A DNA stretch of 16,872 nt from an uncultured Collinsella sp. (GTDB lineage: Bacteria; Actinomycetota; Coriobacteriia; Coriobacteriales; Coriobacteriaceae), in assembly GCA_959020035.1 (NCBI GenBank), contig CAUEQX010000022.1, forward strand, positions 1 through 16,872, written 5' to 3'. A model generated the notes under the pieces. It made no database searches. It saw only the letters and a program-made list of their open reading frames with translations, and had not been told where the DNA came from. Each line of letters begins with the position of its first letter. Within the stretch, counting starts at the first letter, position 1. Below, one piece after another: positions 1 through 7,825 of the stretch. The translations under genes were made by a program, and so were the position numbers.

Positions 1-54
1 GGGCGTAGGCGTGGGCGAGGGGTCGGGAGTGGGCGTAGGCGTGGGCGTAGGCGT
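1..54. repeat. 12-bp tandem repeat encoding Thr-Pro repeats
   Basis: The unit GGGCGTAGGCGT occurs at 1-12, 31-42 and 43-54, with a degenerate 18-bp stretch (13-30) between. On the minus strand it encodes alternating Thr-Pro in the tail of the penicillin-binding protein. The array starts at the window edge, so its full copy number is unknown. A 12-bp unit keeps frame, so copy-number change would only alter tail length. Confidence 0.8.
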
Positions 55-2190
55 GCCGCCATCGCCGCCGGTCGAACCACCAGTGGATCCGCCCGTCGAG
101 CCACCGGTCGTACCGGTGCCGCCGGTGGTGTCGCCGCCCGTGGTCTCGGTGGTCGTGGTCGTCGTGGTAGTCGTTGTGGTAGTGGTTTCCTCTTCGTCCT
201 CGTTCTCGTCCTTGTCGTCGTTCTCCGTCTTCTTGGTGTTGTTGGTGCCGTAGAACTTCCAGACGCTGTTGTTCTTGTAGGTGGGAGCCGTTCCGGTCGC
301 AAACTCCTCGCGCTCGGTACCGGTCAGAACGGTGTTCATAAACCGCTTAAAGACAGGCAGGTTGGTGCTGTCGCCCAGCAGGTCCGTGCCGTATTTTTGG
401 ATGGGGATCTCGCCCGCGGAATAGCCGGTCCACAGGGCGCACGCCAGCTGCGGGGTATAGCCGCAGAACCACAGGTTGGTGGTGTTGTCGGTGGTGCCCG
501 TCTTGCCGGCATAGGGCTGGTTGACGCTCAGGGCGCCAGCAGCACCTGTACCGCTGCCCTGCATGACGCCGGACAGAACATCGGTGACCGCGGCGGCCTC
601 GCCCTCGGTAAGCACCTGTGAGGGATTGTCCGTGTGCTGGTACAGCACCGAACCGGTACGAGAGTCAATCTCGGTGATGGCCATCGGCTGACGATAGGAG
701 CCGCCGTTGGCAAACGTCGCGTAGGCGGCGGCCATCTCGAGCGGCGAGATCGAGCCAGTGCCGAGCGTCATGACGGGAACGTCCTCGATGTTGTCCTTGG
801 CGGGATCGATGCCGAGCTTTTTGACGAGCGAGATGATCTTGCTGTTGCCGACGGCTTCCGCCACCTGGATGTAGCCGGTGTTGGAGGAGTATGCCGTCGC
901 CTGCTTAAGCGTGATGTTGCCATAGCTATGGTTGGCGTAGTTTTGGACCTCGGTCGTGGTGCCCTTGGCCTTGAGCGGCGAGTTGCAGTTGAGGGTGACG
1001 TTGGGGTTCATGCCGTTTTGGATGGCAGTTGCCAGCGTAAAGGCCTTGAAGGTGGAGCCGACGGGACGCTTGGCCGTGGCATGGTTTACGTGGTTCTCGT
1101 CGGCGTTGTAGTCGTAGCCGCCCACCATGCACTTGATGTAGCCGGTCTTGGGATCGACGACGACCATGCCCATGTCCAGGCCGTCGAGCGAGAGCGTGTC
1201 GAGCTGCTCGCGAACGGCATTCTCTGCCACCTGCTGCATCGTGGGGTCGATGGTGGTCTTGACGGTCAGGCCGCCCTTAAAGAGCACGTCGGTCGAGAAC
1301 TCCTGCTCCAGCAGCTGCTTAACATAGGCGACAAAGTAGGGCTGCGAGTATACATCGACGCCGCTGCCCGAGATTTCGGTCACGTTGAGGGTGATGGGCT
1401 CGGCCTGTGCGGCATCGTGCTCCTCCTGCGTAATGTGGCCCAGACGCAACATGTTGTCGAGGACCTTGTTGCGACGGGACAGCGCCAGGTCGGGGTTGAC
1501 CGTGGGGTCGTACTGCGAGGGCGAGTTGGGAAGGCCGATGAGCAGCGCGGCCTCGCTCAGGGTGAGGTCGGCGGCGCTCTTGGACAGATAGGTCTCGGCT
1601 GCGGCCTCGATGCCGTAGGCGCCGTGGCCGTAATAGATGGTGTTGAGGTACATCATGAGGATCTCGTCTTTGGAGTACATATCCTCCATCTTTACGGCGA
1701 TGTAGGCCTCGCGTACCTTACGCTCGATGGTCGAGTCGAACTGCTCCTCCTGCAGGATGGTGTTGCGCACCAGCTGCTGGGTGATAGTCGAGGCGCCTTC
1801 GTGCCCGCCGCCGAGGGTTGCCACCGCAGCACGCGCGATACCCCACAGGTCGATACCGCCGTGCTCGTAGAAGCGCTCGTCCTCGACGTCAACGGTGCCC
1901 TGCAGCACGTAGGGGGAGACCTCGTCCTTGGTGATGGACTTGCGGTTTTGCGTGTAGAAGCTCGCGATCTTGTTGCCGTTGCAGTCGACGATCTCGGTGG
2001 GCTCGCTCACCAGATACGCATTGGCGTCGGTGTAGTCGGGCAGATCGGACAGCCAGCGGTTGACGTTGCCGACCATGCCGATGCCAAATGCCACGCCCGC
2101 GATAAGCAAAAAGCACAAAAACGAGAGCAGGATTATGGGCAGGGCATGCGTCTTTGAACGGCTGCGTCCCTGTCGTTGGCGAGGACCCAT
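1..2190 (-). CDS. Class A penicillin-binding protein, PBP1A type (C-terminus cut by window edge)
   Basis: Bifunctional peptidoglycan synthase, membrane-anchored and facing outward, that polymerises lipid II (GT51 glycosyltransferase) and cross-links stem peptides (transpeptidase). The ATG at 2190 follows a GGAGG at 2198-2202. Residues 18-42 form one N-terminal membrane anchor. The GT51 signature EDERFYEHGG lies at 103-112 with its catalytic Glu, followed by the GASTITQQLVRN motif. All transpeptidase motifs are present: STFK with nucleophile Ser379 (379-382), SSN at 435-437 and KTGT at 563-566. After the catalytic domain comes a disordered tail: an acidic Lys/Asp/Glu stretch, 13 consecutive Thr, Gly/Thr/Ser repeats, then Thr-Pro repeats. 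All 730 codons to position 1 are open with no stop, so the end is outside the window. The gene is divergent from the U32 gene. Family assignment is firm; which of several class A paralogues it is cannot be told here. Confidence 0.95.
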   Translation of the reverse strand, partial: MGPRQRQGRSRSKTHALPIILLSFLCFLLIAGVAFGIGMVGNVNRWLSDLPDYTDANAYLVSEPTEIVDCNGNKIASFYTQNRKSITKDEVSPYVLQGTVDVEDERFYEHGGIDLWGIARAAVATLGGGHEGASTITQQLVRNTILQEEQFDSTIERKVREAYIAVKMEDMYSKDEILMMYLNTIYYGHGAYGIEAAAETYLSKSAADLTLSEAALLIGLPNSPSQYDPTVNPDLALSRRNKVLDNMLRLGHITQEEHDAAQAEPITLNVTEISGSGVDVYSQPYFVAYVKQLLEQEFSTDVLFKGGLTVKTTIDPTMQQVAENAVREQLDTLSLDGLDMGMVVVDPKTGYIKCMVGGYDYNADENHVNHATAKRPVGSTFKAFTLATAIQNGMNPNVTLNCNSPLKAKGTTTEVQNYANHSYGNITLKQATAYSSNTGYIQVAEAVGNSKIISLVKKLGIDPAKDNIEDVPVMTLGTGSISPLEMAAAYATFANGGSYRQPMAITEIDSRTGSVLYQHTDNPSQVLTEGEAAAVTDVLSGVMQGSGTGAAGALSVNQPYAGKTGTTDNTTNLWFCGYTPQLACALWTGYSAGEIPIQKYGTDLLGDSTNLPVFKRFMNTVLTGTEREEFATGTAPTYKNNSVWKFYGTNNTKKTENDDKDENEDEEETTTTTTTTTTTTTETTGGDTTGGTGTTGGSTGGSTGGSTGGDGGTPTPTPTPTPDPSPTPTP
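148..186 (-). repeat. Run of 13 threonine codons in the PBP tail
   Basis: On the minus strand every codon from 186 down to 148 encodes Thr, using ACC, ACG, ACT and ACA in mixed order. Because the codons are mixed rather than one repeated triplet, the run appears selected at protein level rather than produced by recent slippage. It joins the acidic linker to the Gly/Thr-rich segment of the tail. Confidence 0.85.
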
Positions 2191-2213
2191 ATATTGACCT
2201 CCAGGTATGTCGT

Positions 2214-2240
2214 GCCCGACGGCGGATGTGCCGTCGGGGC
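2214..2240 (-). promoter_or_regulatory. Hairpin in the PBP leader (divergent intergenic region)
   Basis: CCCGACGGC (2215-2223) pairs perfectly with GCCGTCGGG (2230-2238) around a 6-nt loop, about 25 nt upstream of the PBP start codon. It has no U-tract on either strand, so it is not an ordinary terminator. It would sit in the 5' leader of the PBP transcript. No clear promoter with good -35 and -10 boxes was found in 2191-2352. A second, weaker repeat (GTATGC 2295-2300 with GCATAC 2328-2333) lies in front of the U32 gene. Confidence 0.4.
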
Positions 2241-2352
2241 AGGATGGACATAAGTTATTACACGATAAACCAAACGGGGTGCGCGAGGCCTCGTGTATGC
2301 TGGAAGGCGGCATTTTTCAGAGTGAATGCATACCTTGGTAAGGAGTTTGCCG

Positions 2353-4311
2353 ATGGCGATTCGGACGATGGGGCCGAGCGGACAATACGAGACTGGATTG
2401 GATGCTGCCGGTGCGGCGCTGCCCGAGCTGCTGGCGCCGGCGGGCGGGCTCGACCAGATGCTTGCGGCCATCGCCGCGGGTGCGGATGCCATCCATGCGG
2501 GGTTGGGCGGCTTTAACGCCCGTGTGAGCGCTCATGGCTTTACGGATGACGAGTTTGCGCGCGGTTGTGCCGTGGCGCATGCCCATGGCGTGCGTGTGTA
2601 CGTGACGCTCAACGTGTTCGTGTTTGACGATGAGTTGTCCGACGCGGTGGCGTTGGGAGCTCATGCACTGGAGCTGGGCGGCGATGCTCTGATTGTCGCC
2701 GATGCCGGGCTGGCCTGCGCGCTGCGCACGGCGATTCCCGGGGTCGAGATTCACCTGTCTACGCAGGCGGGCGTTCACAGCGAAGGCGCCGTGCGGCTTG
2801 CCGCCGATGAGCTGGGAGTCGAGCGCGTGACGACGGCACGCGAGCTGGCGGTCGACGAGATTGCGGCGCTATGTGCCACGGGCGTGCCCATCGAGGTATT
2901 CTGCCACGGTGCGATTTGCATCGGCTATTCGGGGGCGTGCGAGTTTTCGGCCCTGCGGCGTGGGCGCTCGGCGATGCGCGGCGACTGCACGCAGCCGTGC
3001 CGTCTGGCGTACGACCTGGTGGACGAGGCGGGACAGAGCGTTGTCGCCGTCGAGGGAGATCGCCTGCTGTGCCCGCGCGACTATCTGGGTATTGCACATC
3101 TGCCCGAGCTTGTAGATGCCGGCGTGGCGTCGCTCAAGATCGAGGGGCGCATGAAGAACCCCGATTACGTATTCAACGTGGTGCGGGTGTGGCGCCGGGC
3201 ACTCGATATGCTGCGCGACGGCGCGTGGGACCCCGATGCCGTGGAAGAGCTTGAACGCGAGCTGGGGAGGTCGTTTAACCGTGGGTTTACCGATACGTAC
3301 CTGCGAGGGCGTTCGGGTGCCGAGCTGATGAGCTTTGAGCGCGCAATTAACCAGGGCGTGCGCGTGGGGCGTTTGGTCGCTGTGGGCCACGAAGAGGTGA
3401 CCGTTGAGCTCGACGCCGCCGTGGCGGCGGGTGACACGCTCGAGATTCGGTTCTATCCGGGTGCCGACGCGCGTCCCGATGTGCCCAAGCGCTGGCCGCA
3501 GGTGCCCTGCCCGGTGGATGCCGCAGCGGGGAAGCGCATCGTCGTGCATTGCAAGCGTAAGGTGGACGCGGGCTGCGAGGTGTACCTGATTCGCAGCGCC
3601 GGCGTGTTGGATCAGACGGCGGCGGTGTTGGAGCGCATGCGGGCCGAGGCGGATGCGATTGCGCCCGTTGAGCGTGCCGTTGAGGTGCTGCCCTTTGAGG
3701 GCGTTGCGGTGGATGGCGGTGCGTCGACGGAGTTGGTGGAGTGCGCGGTTCCCACTCGCATGGTTTTTGCTTGGCAGCTGATGGATGCCGACCCGCGCGG
3801 AGAACTCGATTTGTCCGACGCCGTTGTGGTGCTTGACGAGGTGTGCCGCGCGAGTGACGCTGACTGGACCCGCTCACTGATGCAGCGTGCCGGGCGCATC
3901 GTCTGCCGCAACCTGGGGCAGGTGGCGATCGCTCGCGAGCTGGGCGTGACGTTTGACGTGGCGGCGCCGGTGTTCTGCGCGAATCGGGCCACGCTTACCT
4001 GGCTGCGCGGATTCGGTGCGGGGCGGGTGTACTTGCCGGCCGAGTTGCTCGGCAATGATGCGGAGCGTATTGCCGAGCTGGCTGCTGAACCCGGCGTCTT
4101 GGGTCCGGTCGACGCCGACCGTCCCGAGCTTATGGTGTGCGAGCACTGCCTGCTGACCGCCGAGGGCGTCTGCGCCACCGATGCGACGGGACAGGTTCGT
4201 TGCCGCGACTGCTTGCGTCGTCGGCAGGTACGCTATCTGGTCGAGCGTGACGGTACACGTCTGCCAGTTGCCATTGACGCATGCGGCAGGACGAGGATTT
4301 TCCTGTCGTAG
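2353..4311 (+). CDS. U32 family protein (RlhA/TrhP-like RNA hydroxylation protein)
   Basis: 652 residues from the ATG at 2353, which has AGGAG at 2341-2345, 7 nt upstream; an in-frame ATG at 2326 lacks such a site. The N-terminal barrel opens with PELLAPAGG (24-32). The U32 signature around 181-196 is EVFCHGAICIGYSGACEFS, and Cys189, Cys196, Cys212 and Cys216 match the conserved Cys set of this family. Characterised members are not proteases in practice: E. coli RlhA hydroxylates 23S rRNA C2501 and TrhP acts in tRNA 5-hydroxyuridine formation. The length here is close to RlhA (about 650) rather than TrhP (about 450). A C-terminal cluster Cys596, Cys599, Cys607, Cys617, Cys620 looks like a small metal-binding module. 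The gene is 96 nt ahead of tyrS on the same strand, which fits a translation-related role. The substrate cannot be decided from sequence. Confidence 0.88.
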   Translation: MAIRTMGPSGQYETGLDAAGAALPELLAPAGGLDQMLAAIAAGADAIHAGLGGFNARVSAHGFTDDEFARGCAVAHAHGVRVYVTLNVFVFDDELSDAVALGAHALELGGDALIVADAGLACALRTAIPGVEIHLSTQAGVHSEGAVRLAADELGVERVTTARELAVDEIAALCATGVPIEVFCHGAICIGYSGACEFSALRRGRSAMRGDCTQPCRLAYDLVDEAGQSVVAVEGDRLLCPRDYLGIAHLPELVDAGVASLKIEGRMKNPDYVFNVVRVWRRALDMLRDGAWDPDAVEELERELGRSFNRGFTDTYLRGRSGAELMSFERAINQGVRVGRLVAVGHEEVTVELDAAVAAGDTLEIRFYPGADARPDVPKRWPQVPCPVDAAAGKRIVVHCKRKVDAGCEVYLIRSAGVLDQTAAVLERMRAEADAIAPVERAVEVLPFEGVAVDGGASTELVECAVPTRMVFAWQLMDADPRGELDLSDAVVVLDEVCRASDADWTRSLMQRAGRIVCRNLGQVAIARELGVTFDVAAPVFCANRATLTWLRGFGAGRVYLPAELLGNDAERIAELAAEPGVLGPVDADRPELMVCEHCLLTAEGVCATDATGQVRCRDCLRRRQVRYLVERDGTRLPVAIDACGRTRIFLS

Positions 4312-4359
4312 GTGCCGCGTCGCGTCAGTTTGTTATCATAAGAGAGTTTATGGACTTCC

Positions 4360-4386
4360 AGCACCGCCGTTTTCGGCGAGGGTGCT
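4360..4386 (+). promoter_or_regulatory. Leader hairpin just upstream of the tyrS ribosome binding site
   Basis: AGCACC (4360-4365) pairs with GGTGCT (4381-4386), and GCCG (4366-4369) with CGGC (4374-4377) over a TTTT loop, leaving a GAG bulge at 4378-4380. It ends about 7 nt before the tyrS Shine-Dalgarno sequence (AAGGAGG). There is no U-tract after it, so it is not a terminator. The whole gap of 96 nt is too short for a T-box leader. Confidence 0.4.
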
Positions 4387-4407
4387 ATAGAAAAAGGAGG
4401 ATACCCA

Positions 4408-5619
4408 ATGCTGTCTGTTGACGAGCAAATGCGTATCATCACCTCGGGCGCCGCGCAGATCGTTCCCGAGGCCGACCTTCGCAAGAAGCTTGAGAAGGGC
4501 GAGCCCCTCAACATCAAGCTCGGCGTCGATCCCACCAGCCCCGACCTGCACCTGGGCCACGCCGTGCCCCTGCGCAAGATGCGTCAGTTCCAGGACCTGG
4601 GCCACAACGTTACCCTCATCATCGGCAACGGCACCGCGCTGATCGGCGACCCCTCGGGCAAGAACTCCACGCGTCCGCAGCTTTCGCAGGAGCAGATCGA
4701 GGCCAATGCCGAGACCTACGTGAGCCAGGCCATGAAGATCCTGGATCCCGAGAAGACCGCCATCGTGCACAACGGTGACTGGATCCTTTCGATGGACCTG
4801 GCCGGCCTGCTGCAGGTATGCTCCAAGTTCACCGTCGCCCGCATCCTTGAGCGCGACGACTTTACTAAGCGCTACCAGTCTCAGACGCCGATCGCCCTGC
4901 ATGAGTTCCTGTATCCCGTGATGCAGGCTTTCGACTCTGTGCAGATCAAGGCCGACGTGGAGATGGGCGGCACCGATCAGCTCTTCAACCTGCTCGCCGG
5001 CCGCGAGCTCATGGAGAAGATGGGTATGGAGCCGCAGATTGCGCTCACCATGCCGCTGCTCGAGGGCACCGACGGCGTGCGCAAGATGTCCAAGTCCTAT
5101 GGTAACTACATCGGCCTGACCGACGCTCCCAAGGACATGTTCGGCAAGACCATGTCCATCCCCGACGAGATGATCGGCAAGTACTATCGTCTGGCCAGCT
5201 CGCTCACCCCTGCCGAGGTCGACAAGATCGACGCCGCCCTGGCCGATGGCTCCGCCGACCCCTACGAGCTCAAGCGTGCTCTGGGCCGCGACCTGTGCGA
5301 CACCTACCACGGCGCCGGCGCCGGCGACGAGGCTCAGGCCGAGTTCGACCGCGTGTTCAAGGAGGGCCAGCTCGCCGACTTCCCCGAGAAGCACGTTGAG
5401 CTGACCGTCAACGACGAGGGCCAGATCTACCTCGCCGGCTTGCTCAAGGACCTGGGTCTTTCGGCGAGCGCCGGCCAGGCTCGTCGCGATATCGACGGCG
5501 GCGGCGTCAAAATCAACGGCAAGGCCGTGGCTCCCAAGAGCTATAACATCGATCCCAGCGCCCTCAAGCTGGGCGACACTCTCTCCGTGGGCAAGCGCAA
5601 GGGCTTTAAGTTGGTCTAA
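4408..5619 (+). CDS. tyrS: Tyrosine--tRNA ligase
   Basis: Class I aminoacyl-tRNA synthetase that activates tyrosine with ATP and charges tRNA-Tyr in the cytoplasm. The 403-residue product has the HIGH-type motif HLGH at 48-51, the GGTDQ motif at 187-191 in the tyrosine-binding region, and KMSKS at 226-230. The last ~60 residues, with the segment ASAGQARRDIDGGGVKING, form an S4 RNA-binding domain. Length is normal for the ~400-residue bacterial TyrRS group. The ATG at 4408 has a very strong AAGGAGG at 4394-4400. Codon choice is strongly biased to C-ending codons, as expected of a highly expressed gene and more so than in its neighbours. It ends in a good intrinsic terminator. Upstream there is a small hairpin but no T-box. 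Confidence 0.97.
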   Translation: MLSVDEQMRIITSGAAQIVPEADLRKKLEKGEPLNIKLGVDPTSPDLHLGHAVPLRKMRQFQDLGHNVTLIIGNGTALIGDPSGKNSTRPQLSQEQIEANAETYVSQAMKILDPEKTAIVHNGDWILSMDLAGLLQVCSKFTVARILERDDFTKRYQSQTPIALHEFLYPVMQAFDSVQIKADVEMGGTDQLFNLLAGRELMEKMGMEPQIALTMPLLEGTDGVRKMSKSYGNYIGLTDAPKDMFGKTMSIPDEMIGKYYRLASSLTPAEVDKIDAALADGSADPYELKRALGRDLCDTYHGAGAGDEAQAEFDRVFKEGQLADFPEKHVELTVNDEGQIYLAGLLKDLGLSASAGQARRDIDGGGVKINGKAVAPKSYNIDPSALKLGDTLSVGKRKGFKLV

Positions 5620-5646
5620 CGAGCGAGTTGACCTCACAAGTGCAAT

Positions 5647-5682
5647 AAGGCCGCAGCCGGGAATCCCGACTGTGGCCTTTTT
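5647..5682 (+). terminator. Intrinsic terminator of tyrS
   Basis: AAGGCCGCAGCCGGG pairs with CCCGACTGTGGCCTT (one G-U pair, one C-A mismatch) over an AAT loop, and the 3' arm runs into TTTTT (5678-5682). It starts 27 nt after the tyrS stop codon. The run of A before the stem is too short for strong termination in the other direction. Confidence 0.9.
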
Positions 5683-5684
5683 AG

Positions 5685-5771
5685 ATGATCCCATGGGGAC
5701 GGAGGAAAACGGATCACCGAGGGGGTCGGTCTGACCCGGTGATCCGTTTTCCTCCGTCCCCAAGGGATCAT
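5685..5771. repeat. Long inverted repeat with 35-bp arms (GGGGAC-type element)
   Basis: The arm at 5685-5719 (starting ATGATCCC, then TGGGGACGGAGGAAAACGG) is the reverse complement of 5737-5771 with one mismatch; the 17-nt loop (5720-5736) has a further GGTC/GACC pairing. It lies directly after the tyrS terminator and before the ade promoter region. The near-perfect arms and the shared TGGGGAC core with repeats near 7.7 and 8.8 kb suggest a dispersed palindromic element, possibly of the kind spread by REP-associated (Y1) transposases. No transposase is present in the window. Confidence 0.85.
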
Positions 5772-5823
5772 TTGGCGGTGCCGTTAAGCGGAAGGGGTGT
5801 TATCGGAGGCCTCCTTTTGGGCA

Positions 5824-5829
5824 TACAAT
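5824..5829 (+). promoter_or_regulatory. Candidate -10 box of the ade promoter
   Basis: TACAAT at 5824-5829 is one base from consensus. The matching -35 position is poor (TTATCG at 5800-5805, spacing 18). If used, transcription would begin near 5836, only a few bases before the leader terminator. A perfect 10-bp palindrome GGAGGCCTCC at 5805-5814 lies between the two boxes and could be an operator. Confidence 0.35.
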
Positions 5830-5841
5830 GGCTATTGGTTT

Positions 5842-5877
5842 GCTGCGGTGAAGGCCCGTCCGCTCCGCAGCTTTTTT
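5842..5877 (+). terminator. Intrinsic terminator inside the ade 5' leader (possible attenuator)
   Basis: GCTGCGG (5842-5848) pairs perfectly with CCGCAGC (5865-5871), followed by six T (5872-5877). It ends 8 nt before the ade Shine-Dalgarno sequence and 20 nt before the start codon. tyrS already has its own terminator at 5647-5682, so this hairpin seems to belong to the ade leader. No recognised purine aptamer precedes it. Confidence 0.7.
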
Positions 5878-5897
5878 CTACGGTTAAAGGAGTATGT

Positions 5898-7718
5898 ATG
5901 TCCGTTAAGGTCATGAGGTCTGTGATCGAGGCCGCCGAGGGTCGCGTGCCCGTCGACACGCTGTTTGCCAACGCGCAGATCGTCGATGTGTACGGCCAAC
6001 GCGTAGCGCCCGGTAGTGTTGCCGTCAAGGATGGCGTGATCGTCGGTGTGCTCTACGATGGTCGCGACGATGCCGCCGGTACGTATGAGGCTACCGAGGT
6101 CATCGATTGCCAGGGCCGCTATCTTGCCCCCGGTTTTATTGACGGACACTTGCATATCGAGTCCTCGAACATCCGTCCCGCCGAGTATGCGCGCATGGCG
6201 GCGACGCGTGGCACCACCACTGCCATTGCCGACAGCCACGAGATCGCCAACGTTTCCGGCCTGGACGGCCTGCGCTTTATGATCGAGGACGGTCGTCGCG
6301 CTCCTATTTCCATCAAGTACATGATGCCCTCGTGCGTGCCCGCACTGCCCGACGAGCAGGCCGGTGCCGTCATCACCGCTGCCGATATGCAGGCGTTTTT
6401 TGCCGAACATCCGGGTGATGTTTTTGGTCTGGGCGAAATGATGAACCTACCGGGCGTCTTTATGGCTGATCCCGAGACCTGTGCTCGCATCGATGCTGCC
6501 AACCAGACGCCTTCCAAGCAGGTTGACGGCCACGCGCCGCTCGTTGCCGGTAAGGACCTCAATGCCTATGCCGCAGCGGGCATTATCGCCGACCACGAGT
6601 CGACGATTCCCGAGGAGGCACTCGACAAGCTATCTCGCGGCATGTATGTGATGCTGCGTGAAGGTACGTGCAGCCATGACCTGGCCAATCTATCGCCGAT
6701 GCTGCTGGAGAATCCCGCGCGCGCCCGCCGCTGCTGCTTTGCGACCGACGACCGCGCTCCCTCCGATGCGCTTTCGACCGGCATGATCGACAACGCCTGC
6801 CGCGTGGCCATCGAGGCCGGCGTCGACCCGGTGGTCGCTATCTCCATGGCGTCCCTTTCCACGGCTGAGGCATTTGGCCTGGACCACGGCTGCCGCGACC
6901 CGCACGAGCTCCGCGGCGCAATCGCCCCGGGCAAACGCGCCGATCTGCTGCTGCTCGATGACCTGACGTTTGCCAAGGCTCCGCATCGTGTTTATGCCGC
7001 CGGTGCCCTGGTGGCGCAGGATGGCACCTTTGTGGGCGAGATTGCACCCGAGATGGCCGAGGTTGCAGCCCTTGCCGATGAGCTGCGCGCCTCCGTTAAG
7101 CTGCCGAAGCTTTCGCTCGACGTATTCGACTATGCCTTTAAGCCGGGCGAGGCCGTGATTGACGTGGTACCGGGTAAGGCCATCACGGGCGTGGCTCGCC
7201 CCGAGAGTGCCGAGGGTCTGCGCCGCATTATGCTGATCGAGCGTCACGGCCGCGGCGTGTCGCTGCAGGCCGAGGGCGCCGATGGCGACGGCCCCGCTGG
7301 CCTGGGCCTGGTCGGCAAGCATATCGGTCGCGGCTGGGTGCGCGGTTTCACCATCACCGGTGGTGCCATTGCCTCCACGATCGGCCACGACTCGCACAAC
7401 GTGTGCGTGGTGGGCGACAATGCGGCGGATATGATGGCTGCCGTCGAGGCCGTGGGCCAGGGCGGCCACGTGCTGGTGCGCAACGGCGAGGTCGTGGCGC
7501 GCATTCCGCTGGCGCTCGGTGGCCTTATGAGCGAGGGCACGGCCGAGGACGTTGCCGCGCGGCACGACGACTTTATGGTCAAGGCGCGCGCCATGGGTAT
7601 TGAGCCGCCGCTCGACCCCATCATGGGCATTATCTTCCTGCCCCTGCCGGTCATCCCGACGCTCCGCATCCGCCCCGAGGGCATGTTCGACGTTACAACC
7701 TTCACCTATGCCGACTAG
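5898..7718 (+). CDS. ade: Adenine deaminase
   Basis: Amidohydrolase-superfamily enzyme that deaminates adenine to hypoxanthine and ammonia in purine salvage; cytoplasmic. The 606-residue product is close to the ~580-600 usual for AdeC-type enzymes. Metal-binding motif HLHIESS sits at 84-90 and ADSHEIAN at 111-118; further family landmarks are VDGHAP, ADHES, CFATDDR and the C-terminal segment ending GMFDVTTFTYAD. I chose the ATG at 5898 because AAAGGAG lies at 5886-5892 and the alignment to the family begins here; the frame stays open back to 5685 only because it runs through the leader and the inverted repeat. The gene is monocistronic in appearance, with a terminator hairpin in its leader. 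Its TAG stop lies inside the first unit of a dispersed repeat (GACTAGTC). Confidence 0.95.
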   Translation: MSVKVMRSVIEAAEGRVPVDTLFANAQIVDVYGQRVAPGSVAVKDGVIVGVLYDGRDDAAGTYEATEVIDCQGRYLAPGFIDGHLHIESSNIRPAEYARMAATRGTTTAIADSHEIANVSGLDGLRFMIEDGRRAPISIKYMMPSCVPALPDEQAGAVITAADMQAFFAEHPGDVFGLGEMMNLPGVFMADPETCARIDAANQTPSKQVDGHAPLVAGKDLNAYAAAGIIADHESTIPEEALDKLSRGMYVMLREGTCSHDLANLSPMLLENPARARRCCFATDDRAPSDALSTGMIDNACRVAIEAGVDPVVAISMASLSTAEAFGLDHGCRDPHELRGAIAPGKRADLLLLDDLTFAKAPHRVYAAGALVAQDGTFVGEIAPEMAEVAALADELRASVKLPKLSLDVFDYAFKPGEAVIDVVPGKAITGVARPESAEGLRRIMLIERHGRGVSLQAEGADGDGPAGLGLVGKHIGRGWVRGFTITGGAIASTIGHDSHNVCVVGDNAADMMAAVEAVGQGGHVLVRNGEVVARIPLALGGLMSEGTAEDVAARHDDFMVKARAMGIEPPLDPIMGIIFLPLPVIPTLRIRPEGMFDVTTFTYAD

Positions 7719-7767
7719 TCATCGGGGACGTTCTTAAACGACTAGTCGTCGGGGACACTCTTTGGCG
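7713..7767. repeat. GGGGAC repeat, copy A (two units)
   Basis: Two tandem units, each GGGGAC followed by a TTCTT or CTCTT stretch, separated by the palindrome GACTAGTC (7740-7747); another GACTAGTC starts at 7713 and contains the ade stop codon. Positions 7720-7762 match the reverse complement of 8783-8825 at 38 of 43 positions, so copies A and B form an inverted pair around the HAD gene at 7925-8719. Confidence 0.85.
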
Positions 7768-7790
7768 GGCTGCCTGACGCCGCGACCGTA

Positions 7791-7825
7791 GGACCTCTGG
7801 CATGTGTGAGCTATTTGCCAGGTCC
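7791..7825. other. Hairpin between the repeat and the HAD promoter
   Basis: GGACC plus TGGCA (7791-7802, with a 2-nt bulge) pairs with TGCCAGGTCC (7816-7825). There is no U-tract on either strand. It may terminate ade transcripts weakly, or be a remnant of a repeat; function not known. Confidence 0.4.

Noticed and set aside
1..54. CRISPR-like array
   Set aside because: The repeats are 12 bp, contiguous, in frame and code for Thr-Pro; there are no spacers.
634..2157. Long open plus-strand frame of 507 codons
   Set aside because: It lies antisense to the penicillin-binding protein, has no ribosome binding site or recognisable motifs, and reflects GC-rich codon structure.
2284..2293. Palindrome CGAGGCCTCG in the PBP/U32 gap as an operator
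   Set aside because: A 10-bp GC-rich palindrome is expected by chance in this composition, and no promoter box overlaps it.
4312..4407. T-box riboswitch ahead of tyrS
   Set aside because: Only 96 nt are available; there is no T-box sequence and no terminator/antiterminator pair.
4348..5763. Minus-strand frame of 471 codons across tyrS
   Set aside because: It mirrors tyrS, whose product has every family motif; the frame has Val/Leu/Gly-rich content typical of an antisense shadow.
5772..5897. Purine riboswitch ahead of ade
   Set aside because: I see no conserved aptamer core and loop-loop pairing; only a terminator hairpin is present.
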